A stretch of 40,579 bases of DNA from an uncultured Bacteroidota bacterium (GTDB lineage: Bacteria > Bacteroidota > Bacteroidia > Flavobacteriales > Flavobacteriaceae), in NCBI GenBank assembly GCA_902511755.1, contig CABXGL010000013.1, forward strand, positions 1-40,579, in the 5' to 3' direction. The translations under genes and the position numbers were made by a program. Below the pieces are notes generated by a model. It saw only the letters and a program-made list of their open reading frames with translations. It had not been told where the DNA came from and did no database searches. Positions 1 to 9,273 of this stretch are shown piece after piece (within the stretch, counting starts at the first letter, position 1; each line of letters starts with the position of its first letter).

Positions 1-43
1 TATGAATGAATGGAGCAATGTATTTAACTTTATTTCTTTGTAA
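1..43 (+). CDS. Possible 3' end of an upstream gene (partial)
   Basis: One forward frame is open from the window edge to a TAA stop at 41-43 and ends in ...NEWSNVFNFISL. The next gene starts about 30 bases later on the same strand, so this may be the tail of the preceding gene. Only about 13 codons are visible and no family can be recognised. It may equally be intergenic DNA. Confidence 0.25.
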   Translation, partial: MNEWSNVFNFISL

Positions 44-72
44 ATGACCAATCATATGCCATTTTATATTTT

Positions 73-645
73 TTGGAAAAAGAAATTAAATTAAATGTTT
101 TGTTTTCAATACTTGATTTAGAAACTACTGGAGGGAAATTTAATGAAGAAGGAATAACAGAAATTGCTATTTATAAATTTGATGGAATTAAAATTATAGA
201 TCAATTTATAAGTTTAATTAATCCTCAAATTCCAATACAGCCATATGTAAAGCAACTGACAGGTATTAATAATAAAATGTTATTAAATGCTCCTAAATTC
301 TATCAAGTTTGTAAAAGAGTATTAGAGATTACAAATAACACAATATTAGTTGCACATAACGCGTCTTTTGACTACAGAATGTTAAAAGTTGAATTTAATA
401 GATTAGGATATGATTTTAATATTCCTCAATTATGTACAGTTAATATATCAAAAAAATTGATTCCCGATAAGAATTCATATAAACTTGGGAAATTAGCAAA
501 ATCATTAGGAATATCTATTTCAAATAGACATAGAGCATCAGGTGATGCGATGGCTACTGTAGAATTATTTAAATTATTGCTAAAAAAAGATAAGAATAAT
601 GATATTTTAAATAATATTATTAAACAAAAAAACAATAAATATTGA
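73..645 (+). CDS. DnaQ-like 3'-5' exonuclease (DNA polymerase III epsilon-like)
   Basis: This is a 190-residue DEDDh-family exonuclease, a fold that removes nucleotides from DNA 3' ends using two metal ions. All three exonuclease motifs are visible: Exo I with D15 and E17 in DLETTGG, Exo II around D100 in HNASFD, and Exo III with H153 and D158 in HRASGDAMAT. It covers the exonuclease domain only, with no polymerase or GIY-YIG part, so it may be the proofreading subunit or a stand-alone repair nuclease. The start is a TTG; no in-frame ATG precedes the DLETT motif. Its TGA stop overlaps the TTG start of miaA by 4 bases, implying co-translation. Confidence 0.85.
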   Translation: MEKEIKLNVLFSILDLETTGGKFNEEGITEIAIYKFDGIKIIDQFISLINPQIPIQPYVKQLTGINNKMLLNAPKFYQVCKRVLEITNNTILVAHNASFDYRMLKVEFNRLGYDFNIPQLCTVNISKKLIPDKNSYKLGKLAKSLGISISNRHRASGDAMATVELFKLLLKKDKNNDILNNIIKQKNNKY

Positions 646-1556
646 AAGCTTTAAGTAAAAAAACTTTAATAACTGTTTCAGGTCCAACCGCAATTGGTAA
701 AACAAAATTTAGTATAAATTTATCCAGAGTATTAAATTGTAATATAATTTCTTGTGATTCTAGACAATTTTATAAAGAATTATCAATTGGCACTGCAGTT
801 CCATCAATAAAGGAATTAAAGACAGTTAAACATCATTGTATTCAACATAAATCTATATTAGATACATATACAATTAAGGATTTTCAAAAAGAAGCATTAA
901 CTATAATTAAAAATGAATTTAAAATCCATGATTATGTAATAATGGTTGGAGGATCAGGATTATATATGGATTCTGTTATTAATGGCTTAGATGATTTACC
1001 CAATATTAATAATCAAGTTCGTAAAAATTTAAATTTAAAGTTCGAAGAATTTGGAATTGAATATCTGCAGAAGAAACTAAAGAAATTAGATCCTGTGTAT
1101 TATAATAATGTTGACAAACAAAATCCTAGAAGATTGATTAGAGCATTAGAAATATGCATTTCATCCAATAGACCATATTCTTCATTTATTGGAAAACAAA
1201 AAACTACTCATGAATTTAATCTATTTCATATTGGCATGAAAACAAACAGAGAATTGTTGTATAATAAAATAAATTCAAGAGTTGATAAAATGATTGACAT
1301 TGGTTTGTTAGAAGAAGTTAAAAACTTAATTAATTATAAAAAACTAAATGCATTAAATACTCTTGGATATAAAGAGTTGTTTCTTTTTTTAGAAGGTAAA
1401 ACAACATTAAAAGAAAGTATTGAAGAGATAAAGAAAAATTCAAGAAGATTTGCTAAAAGACAAATCACATGGTTAAAAAGAAAAAAAGATATTGTTTGGA
1501 TTAATAACGATGTAAATCCAGAAGAAATTAAAAGAAATTATTTTGATTTTAAATAA
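642..1556 (+). CDS. miaA: tRNA dimethylallyltransferase MiaA
   Basis: MiaA transfers a dimethylallyl group to N6 of adenosine 37 in tRNAs that read UNN codons, the first step of ms2i6A synthesis. The 304-residue length is normal for the family. The P-loop GPTAIGKT is at residues 14-21, the substrate motif DSRQFY at 39-44, and the family blocks RRLIRALEI and KRQITWLKR follow. The start is TTG, placed only two codons after a lysine-poor gap and overlapping the stop of the exonuclease gene (TTGA). The 3' end overlaps convergent purC by 19 bases. Confidence 0.95.
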   Translation: MKALSKKTLITVSGPTAIGKTKFSINLSRVLNCNIISCDSRQFYKELSIGTAVPSIKELKTVKHHCIQHKSILDTYTIKDFQKEALTIIKNEFKIHDYVIMVGGSGLYMDSVINGLDDLPNINNQVRKNLNLKFEEFGIEYLQKKLKKLDPVYYNNVDKQNPRRLIRALEICISSNRPYSSFIGKQKTTHEFNLFHIGMKTNRELLYNKINSRVDKMIDIGLLEEVKNLINYKKLNALNTLGYKELFLFLEGKTTLKESIEEIKKNSRRFAKRQITWLKRKKDIVWINNDVNPEEIKRNYFDFK

Positions 1557-2488
1557 TTTTCAACATTATCCGAAATTCTTTTTTCAATATTTGTAATATC
1601 TGCTTTTATAAATTTAGACCCAGTTATTTTTTCAAATAACTCTATATATCTTTCTGAAACCCCATTAATATAATCATCATTCATTTCCGGAATATATTGA
1701 CCTTTCTTTCCTTGAAAACCATTACGAATTAACCATTGTCTTACAAACTCCTTTGAAAGTTGTTTTTGAGGAGATTTTGTTTTTTGAAGTTCTTCATATG
1801 AATCCAGATAAAAATATCTTGATGAATCAGGTGTATGAATTTCATCTATTAACATTATTTTTCCATCTAAATTTTTGCCAAATTCATACTTTGTATCTAC
1901 TAAAATTAGTCCTTGATCATTGGCAATTTTAGAACCCTCCTCATAAAGCTTAATAGTATATTCTTCAAGTTTTAAATATTCTTTTTCAGAAATAATATTT
2001 TTTTTTAAAATATCTTCTTTTGATATATCCTCATCATGATTTCCATCAATTGCCTTTGTTGTCGGAGTAATTATAGGTATGGGGAATTTATCATTCTCTA
2101 TCATACCATCTGGCATATTGACTCCAGAAATTTTTCTAAAACCTGAATTGTATAATCTGGCAGCATGACCTGAAAGATATCCTCTTATCACCATTTCAAT
2201 CTTGAAAGGTTCACAAATTTCTCCAATAGAAACATTAGGATCTGGTGAACTTTGTAACCAATTTGGTATAATATGAGATGTTGCTTTAAGCATTTTTGAT
2301 GCAATTTGATTTAAAATTTGTCCTTTAAAAGGAATTCCTCTAGGCAATACTACATCAAATGCAGAAAGTCTATCTGATGCTATCATAACTAATAATTCAT
2401 TATTTACATTATAAACATCTCTAACTTTTCCAGAATATTTCGAGATTTGGTTTGTAAAATTAAAATCAGTTTTAGTAATTGTATTCAT
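1538..2488 (-). CDS. purC: Phosphoribosylaminoimidazole-succinocarboxamide synthase (SAICAR synthetase)
   Basis: PurC couples aspartate to CAIR using ATP in de novo purine synthesis. The protein is 316 residues, the longer form of the family that resembles yeast Ade1 rather than the roughly 240-residue E. coli type. Visible family blocks are GKVRDVY (20-26), SDRLSAFDVVLP (38-49), GQILNQIA, RGYLSGHAARLY, the DGNHDEDIS segment, DTKYEFG and the IDEIHTPDSSRYF segment. It lies 5 bases downstream of phoH and is probably co-transcribed with it. Its last codons overlap the end of convergent miaA. Confidence 0.96.
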   Translation of the reverse strand: MNTITKTDFNFTNQISKYSGKVRDVYNVNNELLVMIASDRLSAFDVVLPRGIPFKGQILNQIASKMLKATSHIIPNWLQSSPDPNVSIGEICEPFKIEMVIRGYLSGHAARLYNSGFRKISGVNMPDGMIENDKFPIPIITPTTKAIDGNHDEDISKEDILKKNIISEKEYLKLEEYTIKLYEEGSKIANDQGLILVDTKYEFGKNLDGKIMLIDEIHTPDSSRYFYLDSYEELQKTKSPQKQLSKEFVRQWLIRNGFQGKKGQYIPEMNDDYINGVSERYIELFEKITGSKFIKADITNIEKRISDNVENYLKSK

Positions 2489-2493
2489 ATAAA

Positions 2494-3444
2494 TTAATTA
2501 AAATCTTTAGTTTCCTTATAAGCATCAATTATTTTTTTAACAATACGATGTCTAATAACATCCCCATCATCTAAATAAATCATCTCAATTCCTTCAATAT
2601 TTTGAAGAATATTCTTTGCTTCTTTTAATCCAGATATTATTTTATTTGGCAAATCAATTTGACCAGGGTCACCATTTATCATAAATTTAGCATTATTCCC
2701 CATTCTTGTAAGAAACATTTTCATTTGATTATGAGTAGCATTCTGGCCTTCATCTAGTAAAACAAAAGCATTATCTAAAGTCCTTCCTCTCATATATGCT
2801 AATGGAGCGATTTCAATTATTCCTCTATGCATATAATCATCTAGTTTTTCAATTGTAATCATTTCTTTTAATGCATCATAAAGTGGTTGCATATAAGGAT
2901 CTAGTTTTTCTTTCATATCACCAGGAAGATAACCTAAACTTTCTCCAGCTTCTATAGCAGGTCTAGTCAATATAATTTTATTTACTTGCTTTTCTTTCAA
3001 TGCTTTAACTGCAATAGCAATTCCCGTGTAAGTTTTTCCAGTTCCTGCAGGACCAATAACAAAAACCATATCATTATTTTCAAATGCTTCAACAATTTTA
3101 ATTTGATTTAAAGTATGAGCTTTTATTTTTTTCTTTCCGACACCATATAATATAACTTTCTCATTCATATAAGCAATTAATTTATCACCATTTCCAGACA
3201 TTATTGAATTAATTATTTTTTCATTAATGTTATCAGTCTCTTTAATTATGAAAATTAATGAATCAAGCCTTTTTCTTAGTTCTATAATAAGTGAATTTTC
3301 TCCGTTGGCAATTACTCTATCTCCTTTAAAAATTATTTTTAGCCTAGGAAAATTTTGCTTAATTATTTTAATTATATCGAAATCATTCTTATCAAAAAAA
3401 TCAATTGGATGTATATCTTTAATAAAATATTCAAGTTTTTTCAC
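2494..3444 (-). CDS. phoH: PhoH family ATPase
   Basis: This is a 316-residue PhoH/YbeZ-type P-loop ATPase, a family linked to RNA metabolism and ribosome function. An N-terminal region of about 115 residues is followed by the ATPase core. Walker A is GPAGTGKT at 131-138, Walker B is LLDEGQN ending near 235 (DEAQN is the common form), and the sensor-like segment INGDPGQIDLP follows. It is the first gene of a two-gene unit with purC, and is transcribed away from the SAM hydrolase gene across an AT-rich 79-base gap. No ybeY follows it here. Confidence 0.9.
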   Translation of the reverse strand: MKKLEYFIKDIHPIDFFDKNDFDIIKIIKQNFPRLKIIFKGDRVIANGENSLIIELRKRLDSLIFIIKETDNINEKIINSIMSGNGDKLIAYMNEKVILYGVGKKKIKAHTLNQIKIVEAFENNDMVFVIGPAGTGKTYTGIAIAVKALKEKQVNKIILTRPAIEAGESLGYLPGDMKEKLDPYMQPLYDALKEMITIEKLDDYMHRGIIEIAPLAYMRGRTLDNAFVLLDEGQNATHNQMKMFLTRMGNNAKFMINGDPGQIDLPNKIISGLKEAKNILQNIEGIEMIYLDDGDVIRHRIVKKIIDAYKETKDFN

Positions 3445-3499
3445 TTAAGGTTAGTTTATTATTAATTGGCAAGTTGTAAATTTATGTAATTTTTAATCT

Positions 3500-3523
3500 C
3501 AAATATAAATTTTCTATTAACAA
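3500..3523 (-). promoter_or_regulatory. Candidate promoter of phoH-purC
   Basis: Read on the minus strand, TATATTTG at 3507-3500 is a perfect Bacteroidota -7 box (TAnnTTTG). A TTG lies at 3523-3521, but the gap is only 13 bases, shorter than the usual 17-23, so the -33 assignment is doubtful. It is 56 bases upstream of the phoH start. Confidence 0.35.
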
Positions 3524-4354
3524 ATGTCTGTTATTACATTAACAACTGATTTTGGAAACAAAGACCATTTTGTCGGTTCTGTAAAGGGGGCACTAAATAA
3601 TGAAATATCTAATGTCAACATTATTGATATTTCTAATGAGATATCTCCATTTAATATTATTGAAGGTGCATATATAATTGAAAATTCATACAAGAATTTT
3701 CCTGAAGGATCTATTCATATTATTGGGGTTGATTCTGAGAAAACTCCAGAAAAAAAGCATTTAGTAATTAAATTAGACGGGCATTTTTTTATATGCGCAG
3801 ATAATGGAATAATGTCTTTGGTTGCCAATAGGATTAAACCGGAAAAAATTATAGATATTAATATTCATAATTCTTCGAGTTCAAGTTTTACTGTTTTAGA
3901 TGTTTTTGTAAAAGTGGCTGCACATATTTATAGAGGAGGCTCAATTGACTTGGTTGGTAAAAAGATTGATCAACTAAAAGAATTATATGATATAAATCCT
4001 ATTTTAAATGAAAAAAACAATGAAATTACTGGAAACGTAATTTATATTGATAATTATGAAAATGTAGTAACTAATATTTCAAAGTTAGTGTTTGAAGAAT
4101 TCGGAAAATCTAGACCTTATGTTATAAATGCTAGAAATTATAAATTTAACTCTATTGTTAACTCATATAGTGGATCGATAAAATTTAATATTAAAAAAGA
4201 ATTAAGAAAAGAAGAGGGAAAAAAAATTGCATTATTTAATAAAGCTAATTTTTTAGAATTAGCAATATATAAAAGCAATCCTCTAATAACCGGAGGAGCT
4301 AGTAGTTTATTTGGGTTAAAATACAGAGATGTTGTTACTATTAAATTTCATTAA
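3524..4354 (+). CDS. S-adenosylmethionine hydrolase (SAM hydroxide adenosyltransferase, DUF62)
   Basis: The 276-residue protein belongs to the SAM hydroxide adenosyltransferase family (PF01887), which splits S-adenosylmethionine into adenosine and methionine with hydroxide as nucleophile. Diagnostic features are the N-terminal ITLTTDFGNKDHFVG, the HIIGVDS segment and ADNGIMSL. A smaller C-terminal beta domain of about 110 residues follows, ending with the ASSLFGLKYRD region. It stands alone, divergent from phoH and 78 bases before dnaN. Its physiological role in bacteria is not settled; related halogenases use chloride or fluoride, but nothing visible suggests that here. Confidence 0.85.
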   Translation: MSVITLTTDFGNKDHFVGSVKGALNNEISNVNIIDISNEISPFNIIEGAYIIENSYKNFPEGSIHIIGVDSEKTPEKKHLVIKLDGHFFICADNGIMSLVANRIKPEKIIDINIHNSSSSSFTVLDVFVKVAAHIYRGGSIDLVGKKIDQLKELYDINPILNEKNNEITGNVIYIDNYENVVTNISKLVFEEFGKSRPYVINARNYKFNSIVNSYSGSIKFNIKKELRKEEGKKIALFNKANFLELAIYKSNPLITGGASSLFGLKYRDVVTIKFH

Positions 4355-4378
4355 TAAATGTATAAAGTGTTAATAAAA

Positions 4379-4413
4379 TTGTTTTATTTTAACGTTATAT
4401 TCTAATATATTTA
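4379..4413 (+). promoter_or_regulatory. Weak candidate promoter of dnaN
   Basis: TTG at 4379-4381 is followed after 24 bases by TATATTTA at 4406-4413, which differs from the TAnnTTTG box in its last base. The spacing is one longer than usual. The box ends 19 bases before the likely dnaN start. Confidence 0.3.
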
Positions 4414-4432
4414 CTTGCTGATTTATTCGATT

Positions 4433-5551
4433 ATGAAATTCATTGTTTCAAGTTCCTTATTATTAAAAAACATTCAAATATTAGGTGGTATTTTAAGCAC
4501 AAATAATACATTGCCTATTTTAGATTATTTTCTTTTTGACATTTCAAAGAACCTATTAAAAGTTACTGCATCTGATTTAGAAACAACATTGTCAGCTGAT
4601 ATTGAAATTGAATCAAATGAGACAAGTTCAATTGCTATTCCAGCTAAACTTCTATTAGATACTCTAAAAACTTTTCCTGAACAGCCATTAACATTTAATG
4701 TTCTAGATAATAATACAATTGAAATAAGCTCAGATCATGGAAAATATGCCCTAGCCTATGGAAATGGAGATGAATTTCCTAAGACAGTATCTATCAGCGA
4801 TGCATCAAACTCAACTATATCTTCGCAAGTTCTATTTCAAGCTATTAATACAACAATTTTTGCTTCGGGAAATGATGATTTGAGGCCAGTAATGAGTGGA
4901 GTTTTTTTTCAATTTTCAAGTGAAAGTTCAACATTTGTAGCTACTGATGCTCACAAACTTGTTAGATATGTCAGAACAGATTTTAAATCTAATGAACTAG
5001 TAGAGTTTATTATGCCAAAAAAACCTCTTAATATCTTAAAAGGAATATTGATTAACAATAACTATGATGTTAATATTGAATACAATGAAAGTAATGCAAA
5101 GTTCACTTTTTCTAATTTATGCCTGACATGTAGACTTATTGATGGAAAATACCCTAATTATGAAGCTGTTATTCCTAAGGAAAATCCAAATGTATTAACA
5201 ATTGACAGATCCTTATTTTTAAATTCAACTAAAAGAGTAAGTATTTTTTCAAATAAAACAACTCATCAGATTAGATTAAAAATTACAGGTAATGAGCTTG
5301 TAGTTTCTGCAGAAGATTTAGACTATAGCAACAAAGCTGAGGAAAGACTTGATTGTAATTATAATGGAGATGATATCGAAATTGGTTTTAATTCAAGGTT
5401 TTTAGTAGAAATGCTATCTAATTTAACATCAGATGAAGTAAAACTTGAATTGTCTCTTCCTAATAGAGCTGGAATATTAACCCCTACAAAATCTGATTCT
5501 AAATCTGAAAAAGTTACAATGCTTGTAATGCCTGTTATGTTAAATTCCTAG
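4433..5551 (+). CDS. dnaN: DNA polymerase III beta subunit (sliding clamp)
   Basis: This is the ring-forming processivity clamp of the replicative polymerase. From the ATG at 4433 it is 372 residues, the usual length for Bacteroidota, beginning MKFIVSSSLLLKNIQ. The frame is open upstream to a TTG at 4415 (six more residues), but family proteins start at MKFIVSS. Three clamp domains of about 120 residues follow in order. Typical segments are TLPILDYFLF, FATDAHKLVRY-like FVATDAHKLVRY, and the C-terminal LVMPVML. It ends nine bases from convergent ilvC and is not next to dnaA or recF. Confidence 0.96.
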   Translation: MKFIVSSSLLLKNIQILGGILSTNNTLPILDYFLFDISKNLLKVTASDLETTLSADIEIESNETSSIAIPAKLLLDTLKTFPEQPLTFNVLDNNTIEISSDHGKYALAYGNGDEFPKTVSISDASNSTISSQVLFQAINTTIFASGNDDLRPVMSGVFFQFSSESSTFVATDAHKLVRYVRTDFKSNELVEFIMPKKPLNILKGILINNNYDVNIEYNESNAKFTFSNLCLTCRLIDGKYPNYEAVIPKENPNVLTIDRSLFLNSTKRVSIFSNKTTHQIRLKITGNELVVSAEDLDYSNKAEERLDCNYNGDDIEIGFNSRFLVEMLSNLTSDEVKLELSLPNRAGILTPTKSDSKSEKVTMLVMPVMLNS

Positions 5552-5560
5552 AGAAAATAA

Positions 5561-7030
5561 TTAATATTTTAATTTTTTCATATTACTCATATTTTTTCTT
5601 AAAATCATACCTGTTATTTCAATTGGGTGATTTGCTGTAACTGAGTCATATTTATTTAAGTTAATCATATCAATTTCTTTAACATTATTAATCATACCAA
5701 TGTGTGATTTATCAATTTTCTTCATAAATTCCGTAAGAAGAGGTAAACAAGAATGATTAAATAAATAACAACCGTATTCAGCAGTATCTGAAATAATTCT
5801 ATTCATTTCATATAGTTTCTTTCTTGCAACTAGATTAGCTATTAATGGCAATTCATGTAAAGATTCATAATATGCAGATTGATCAATAATTCCATTATTG
5901 ACCATAGTTTCAAAAGCAAGTTCAACTCCAGATTTAACGAAAGCTATCATTAATATTCCTTTATTAAAAAAATCATCATTAGAAATTTGAACATTTGAAG
6001 GATCAGTTTTTTCAAAATCAGTATTACCAGTGGCTTCTCTCCACTTTAAAAGATTATAATCATTATCATTCCAGTCATTCATCATGTTTTTTGAAAAATT
6101 TCCACTTAAAATATCATTCATATGATGATTAAATAATGGGGTCATTATTCTTTTTAAGTCATTTGAAAGTTCATGAACAGCTAATCTTGAACTATCATCT
6201 AATCTATTTATCATTCCTGTAATACCATTATGTTTTAATTCTTCAGTAATTGTTTCCCACCCATATTGAATTAATTTTGAAGAAAAGCCACTATCATAAC
6301 CTAATTCTATCATTTTATTAAAACATAAAATAGATCCTGTTTGTAATACACCACATAAAATAGTCTGCTCACCCATCAAATCAGATTTTACTTCAGCTAC
6401 AAATGAAGATTCTAAAACTCCTGCTTTGTGACCTCCTGTTGCAACTGCATACGCTTTAGCAAGATCTAATCCATTTCCATTAGGATCATTTTCAGGATGA
6501 ACTGCTATCAATGTTGGAACTCCAAAACCTCTAAGAAATTCTTCACGAACCTCAGTTCCTGGACATTTTGGAGCAACCATAATTACAGTTATATCTTTTC
6601 TTATCTGAATTCCTTCTTCAACAATATTAAATCCATGTGAATAAGATAAAACTGAATTTTTTTTCATCAATGGCATTGCCTGATTTACTACGTCAGTGTG
6701 ATTTTTATCAGGCGTTAAGTTTATTACAACATCTGCCTTTGGAATTAAGTCTTCAAAACTACCAACCTTAAAATTATTTTTTGAAGCATTTAAAAATGAT
6801 TCTTTTTTGTTTTTTATTGATGTGGATCGCAAAACATAGGAAATATCAAGACCTGAATCTCTCATATTTAGACCTTGATTTAAGCCTTGTGCTCCGCAAC
6901 CAATTATAACGATATTTTTTCCTTTAAGAATCTCTATACCATTTTCAAATTCTGAAGAACTCATAAACCTACATTTTGCTAGTTGTTCCTTCTTTTGATT
7001 GGAAGTTAATCGATTATAATAATTTTCCAT
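5561..7030 (-). CDS. ilvC: Ketol-acid reductoisomerase, class II
   Basis: IlvC isomerises and reduces acetolactate or acetohydroxybutyrate with NADPH and Mg2+ in valine and isoleucine synthesis. At 489 residues it is the long class II form with a duplicated C-terminal knotted domain, unlike the roughly 330-residue class I enzyme. The Rossmann motif is in [19 protein letters not shown] near residues 43-60. The segments [19 protein letters not shown] and [15 protein letters not shown] carry family substrate and metal residues. It is the last gene of the ilv operon, 6 bases after ilvN, and ends against convergent dnaN. Confidence 0.96.
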   Translation of the reverse strand: MENYYNRLTSNQKKEQLAKCRFMSSSEFENGIEILKGKNIVIIGCGAQGLNQGLNMRDSGLDISYVLRSTSIKNKKESFLNASKNNFKVGSFEDLIPKADVVINLTPDKNHTDVVNQAMPLMKKNSVLSYSHGFNIVEEGIQIRKDITVIMVAPKCPGTEVREEFLRGFGVPTLIAVHPENDPNGNGLDLAKAYAVATGGHKAGVLESSFVAEVKSDLMGEQTILCGVLQTGSILCFNKMIELGYDSGFSSKLIQYGWETITEELKHNGITGMINRLDDSSRLAVHELSNDLKRIMTPLFNHHMNDILSGNFSKNMMNDWNDNDYNLLKWREATGNTDFEKTDPSNVQISNDDFFNKGILMIAFVKSGVELAFETMVNNGIIDQSAYYESLHELPLIANLVARKKLYEMNRIISDTAEYGCYLFNHSCLPLLTEFMKKIDKSHIGMINNVKEIDMINLNKYDSVTANHPIEITGMILRKNMSNMKKLKY

Positions 7031-7036
7031 GTTTAA

Positions 7037-7570
7037 TTACTTATCAGTATTTAATCCTAAAATATTAGAAATATTCATAGCTTCTTTAGAAACTGAAATT
7101 CTTCCAGATCTTACAAATTGTAATAAACCATATGGTTCTAAAGAATCATATAGTTTTTCTGTTTCTTCTCTCCAGCCAGTTTTTTCAATAACAAAATAAT
7201 CAGGAGAGACTGTTACAATGTTAGCTTGACTATTTTTAATGATTTTTTGAATATGTTTTTCGTCAAATAGAGATTTAGATTTTACCTTATATAGTGCAGT
7301 TTCTAGAAAAATAGTTTCTTTATCAGTATGATAAAAGGCTGCTATAACTTCTATTTGTTTCTCAATTTGTTTAATGATGTTTTTAATTTTAGAGTCCGTC
7401 ACTGTTACTACAATAAGAAACCTGTAAATATTATCAATTTCAGATTGAGAAGTAGTTAAACTTTCAATATTAACATGTCGTTTTAAAAAAATAGCAGAAA
7501 TTCTATTTAATAATCCAATATTATTTTCAGTATAAACAGAAACTGTATATGTATTTAATTTATTACTCAT
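7037..7570 (-). CDS. ilvN: Acetolactate synthase small (regulatory) subunit
   Basis: This is the 177-residue regulatory subunit that confers valine feedback inhibition on IlvB. An ACT domain occupies roughly residues 6-85 (TVSVYTENNIGLLNRISAIF, then RRHVNIESL-like RHVNIESLT), followed by the small-subunit C-terminal domain ending with LEPYGLLQFVRSGRISVSKE. It lies between ilvB (5-base gap) and ilvC (6-base gap), as expected for an acetohydroxyacid synthase operon. Confidence 0.94.
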   Translation of the reverse strand: MSNKLNTYTVSVYTENNIGLLNRISAIFLKRHVNIESLTTSQSEIDNIYRFLIVVTVTDSKIKNIIKQIEKQIEVIAAFYHTDKETIFLETALYKVKSKSLFDEKHIQKIIKNSQANIVTVSPDYFVIEKTGWREETEKLYDSLEPYGLLQFVRSGRISVSKEAMNISNILGLNTDK

Positions 7571-7575
7571 AATTA

Positions 7576-9273
7576 TTATTCAAGTCTAACGTCAGAAACG
7601 GATGCTCCAGAGGGAATCATTGGAAATACATTGGCTTCTTTTTCTACACAGACTTCAAGAAAATAAGGTTTTTTTGAATTTATCATGTTTTTTATTGAAG
7701 ATTTTAAATCTTCTCTTTTATTAACTTTTTTAGCATCTATAAAATATCCCTTAGCTATTTTAACAAAATCTGGATTTGTCATTTCAGTAGAAGCATATCT
7801 TTTATCAAAAAACATCTGCTGCCATTGTCTTACCATTCCTAAATATTCATTGTTTAAAACAACGATTTTTACAGCACATCCTGTTTGAAATATAGTGCCT
7901 AATTCTTGGATAGTCATTTGATAACCTCCATCACCTATTATTGCAATAACTTCTCTATTGGGAGCTCCCATTTTCGCTCCAATAGCTGCTGGAAGTGCAA
8001 AACCCATAGTTCCTAATCCTCCAGAAGTAACATTTGATTTTGAATGATTAAAATTTGCATACCTACATGCAACCATTTGATGTTGACCTACATCAGAAAC
8101 TATTATGGCATTTCCTTTAGTAATCTCATTAATTTCTCTTATTACTTCACCCATTGTTAAACCTTCTTTTAATGGATGTAAATCATTTTTGATAACCTTT
8201 TCAAATTCCTTTTTATAAAAATAATGAAATTTATTAATCCAATTTGTGTGTGATTTTTCTTTAACTAATTTAATAAGTTCGGGTAAAGTTTCCTTAACAT
8301 TACCCATTATAGCAATATCAACCTCAACATTCTTATTTACTTCAGCTGGATCAATTTCAAAATGAATTATTTTAGCTTGTTTAGCATAGGTTTCTAAATT
8401 TCCTGTCACTCTATCATCGAAACGCATTCCAATTGCAAGTAACAAATCACATTCATTTGTTAGAACATTAGGTCCATAATTTCCATGCATTCCTACCATT
8501 CCTACATTCAATGGATGATCTGATGATAATGCAGACAACCCTAAAATAGTCCAAGCAGCAGGAATACCAGTTTTTTCTATAAATTCTTTAAACTCATTTT
8601 CTGCATTTCCTAAAATAACTCCTTGGCCAAAAACTATAAATGGTTTTTTTGAATTATTAATTAATTCAGCTGCCTTATTAATTTCACTAATTGAGAATTC
8701 AGGAATTGGATTATAACTTCGAATTGAGTTGCATTTTTTATATTTAAATTCCATCAATTCAAATTGTGCATCTTTAGTTATATCTATTAGTACAGGTCCA
8801 GGTCTACCAGATTTAGCAATATAAAAGGCTTTAGCTATTACTTCTGGAATATCTGATGCTTTTGTGATTTGACAATTCCATTTTGTAACTGGTGTAGAAA
8901 TTCCAATAATATCACATTCTTGAAATGCATCGGAACCTAATAAATGTGAAGCAACCTGGCCAGTTATACAAACCATCGGAGTTGAATCAATTTGAGCATC
9001 AGCAATACCGGTGACCAAATTTGTTGCACCTGGTCCAGATGTTGCTGTAACTACACCAACTTTTCCAGATACTCTAGCATATCCTTGAGCTGCATGGGTT
9101 GCTCCTTGTTCATGTCTTGTTAATATATGATTTAATTTATCCTCATATTTAAATAACTCATCATAAATTGGCATTATCGCACCACCTGGATAACCATATA
9201 TAATATCAACATTTTCTTCCAAAAGACTTTTGATAACAGCTTCAGCTCCCGATATTTTTTTTGTTTTTTTCAT
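7576..9273 (-). CDS. ilvB: Acetolactate synthase large (catalytic) subunit
   Basis: This thiamine diphosphate enzyme condenses pyruvate with pyruvate or 2-oxobutyrate. The 565-residue protein shows all three domains: an N-terminal pyrimidine-binding domain with the catalytic glutamate E55 in TRHEQGATHAAQGYAR, a central FAD-binding domain, and a C-terminal ThDP domain with GDGGYQMTIQELGTI and NNEYLGMVRQW. Its ATG directly follows the ilvD stop (TAA then ATG, no gap), and ilvN begins 5 bases after its own stop. These spacings support strict co-translation. Confidence 0.97.
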   Translation of the reverse strand: MKKTKKISGAEAVIKSLLEENVDIIYGYPGGAIMPIYDELFKYEDKLNHILTRHEQGATHAAQGYARVSGKVGVVTATSGPGATNLVTGIADAQIDSTPMVCITGQVASHLLGSDAFQECDIIGISTPVTKWNCQITKASDIPEVIAKAFYIAKSGRPGPVLIDITKDAQFELMEFKYKKCNSIRSYNPIPEFSISEINKAAELINNSKKPFIVFGQGVILGNAENEFKEFIEKTGIPAAWTILGLSALSSDHPLNVGMVGMHGNYGPNVLTNECDLLLAIGMRFDDRVTGNLETYAKQAKIIHFEIDPAEVNKNVEVDIAIMGNVKETLPELIKLVKEKSHTNWINKFHYFYKKEFEKVIKNDLHPLKEGLTMGEVIREINEITKGNAIIVSDVGQHQMVACRYANFNHSKSNVTSGGLGTMGFALPAAIGAKMGAPNREVIAIIGDGGYQMTIQELGTIFQTGCAVKIVVLNNEYLGMVRQWQQMFFDKRYASTEMTNPDFVKIAKGYFIDAKKVNKREDLKSSIKNMINSKKPYFLEVCVEKEANVFPMIPSGASVSDVRLE

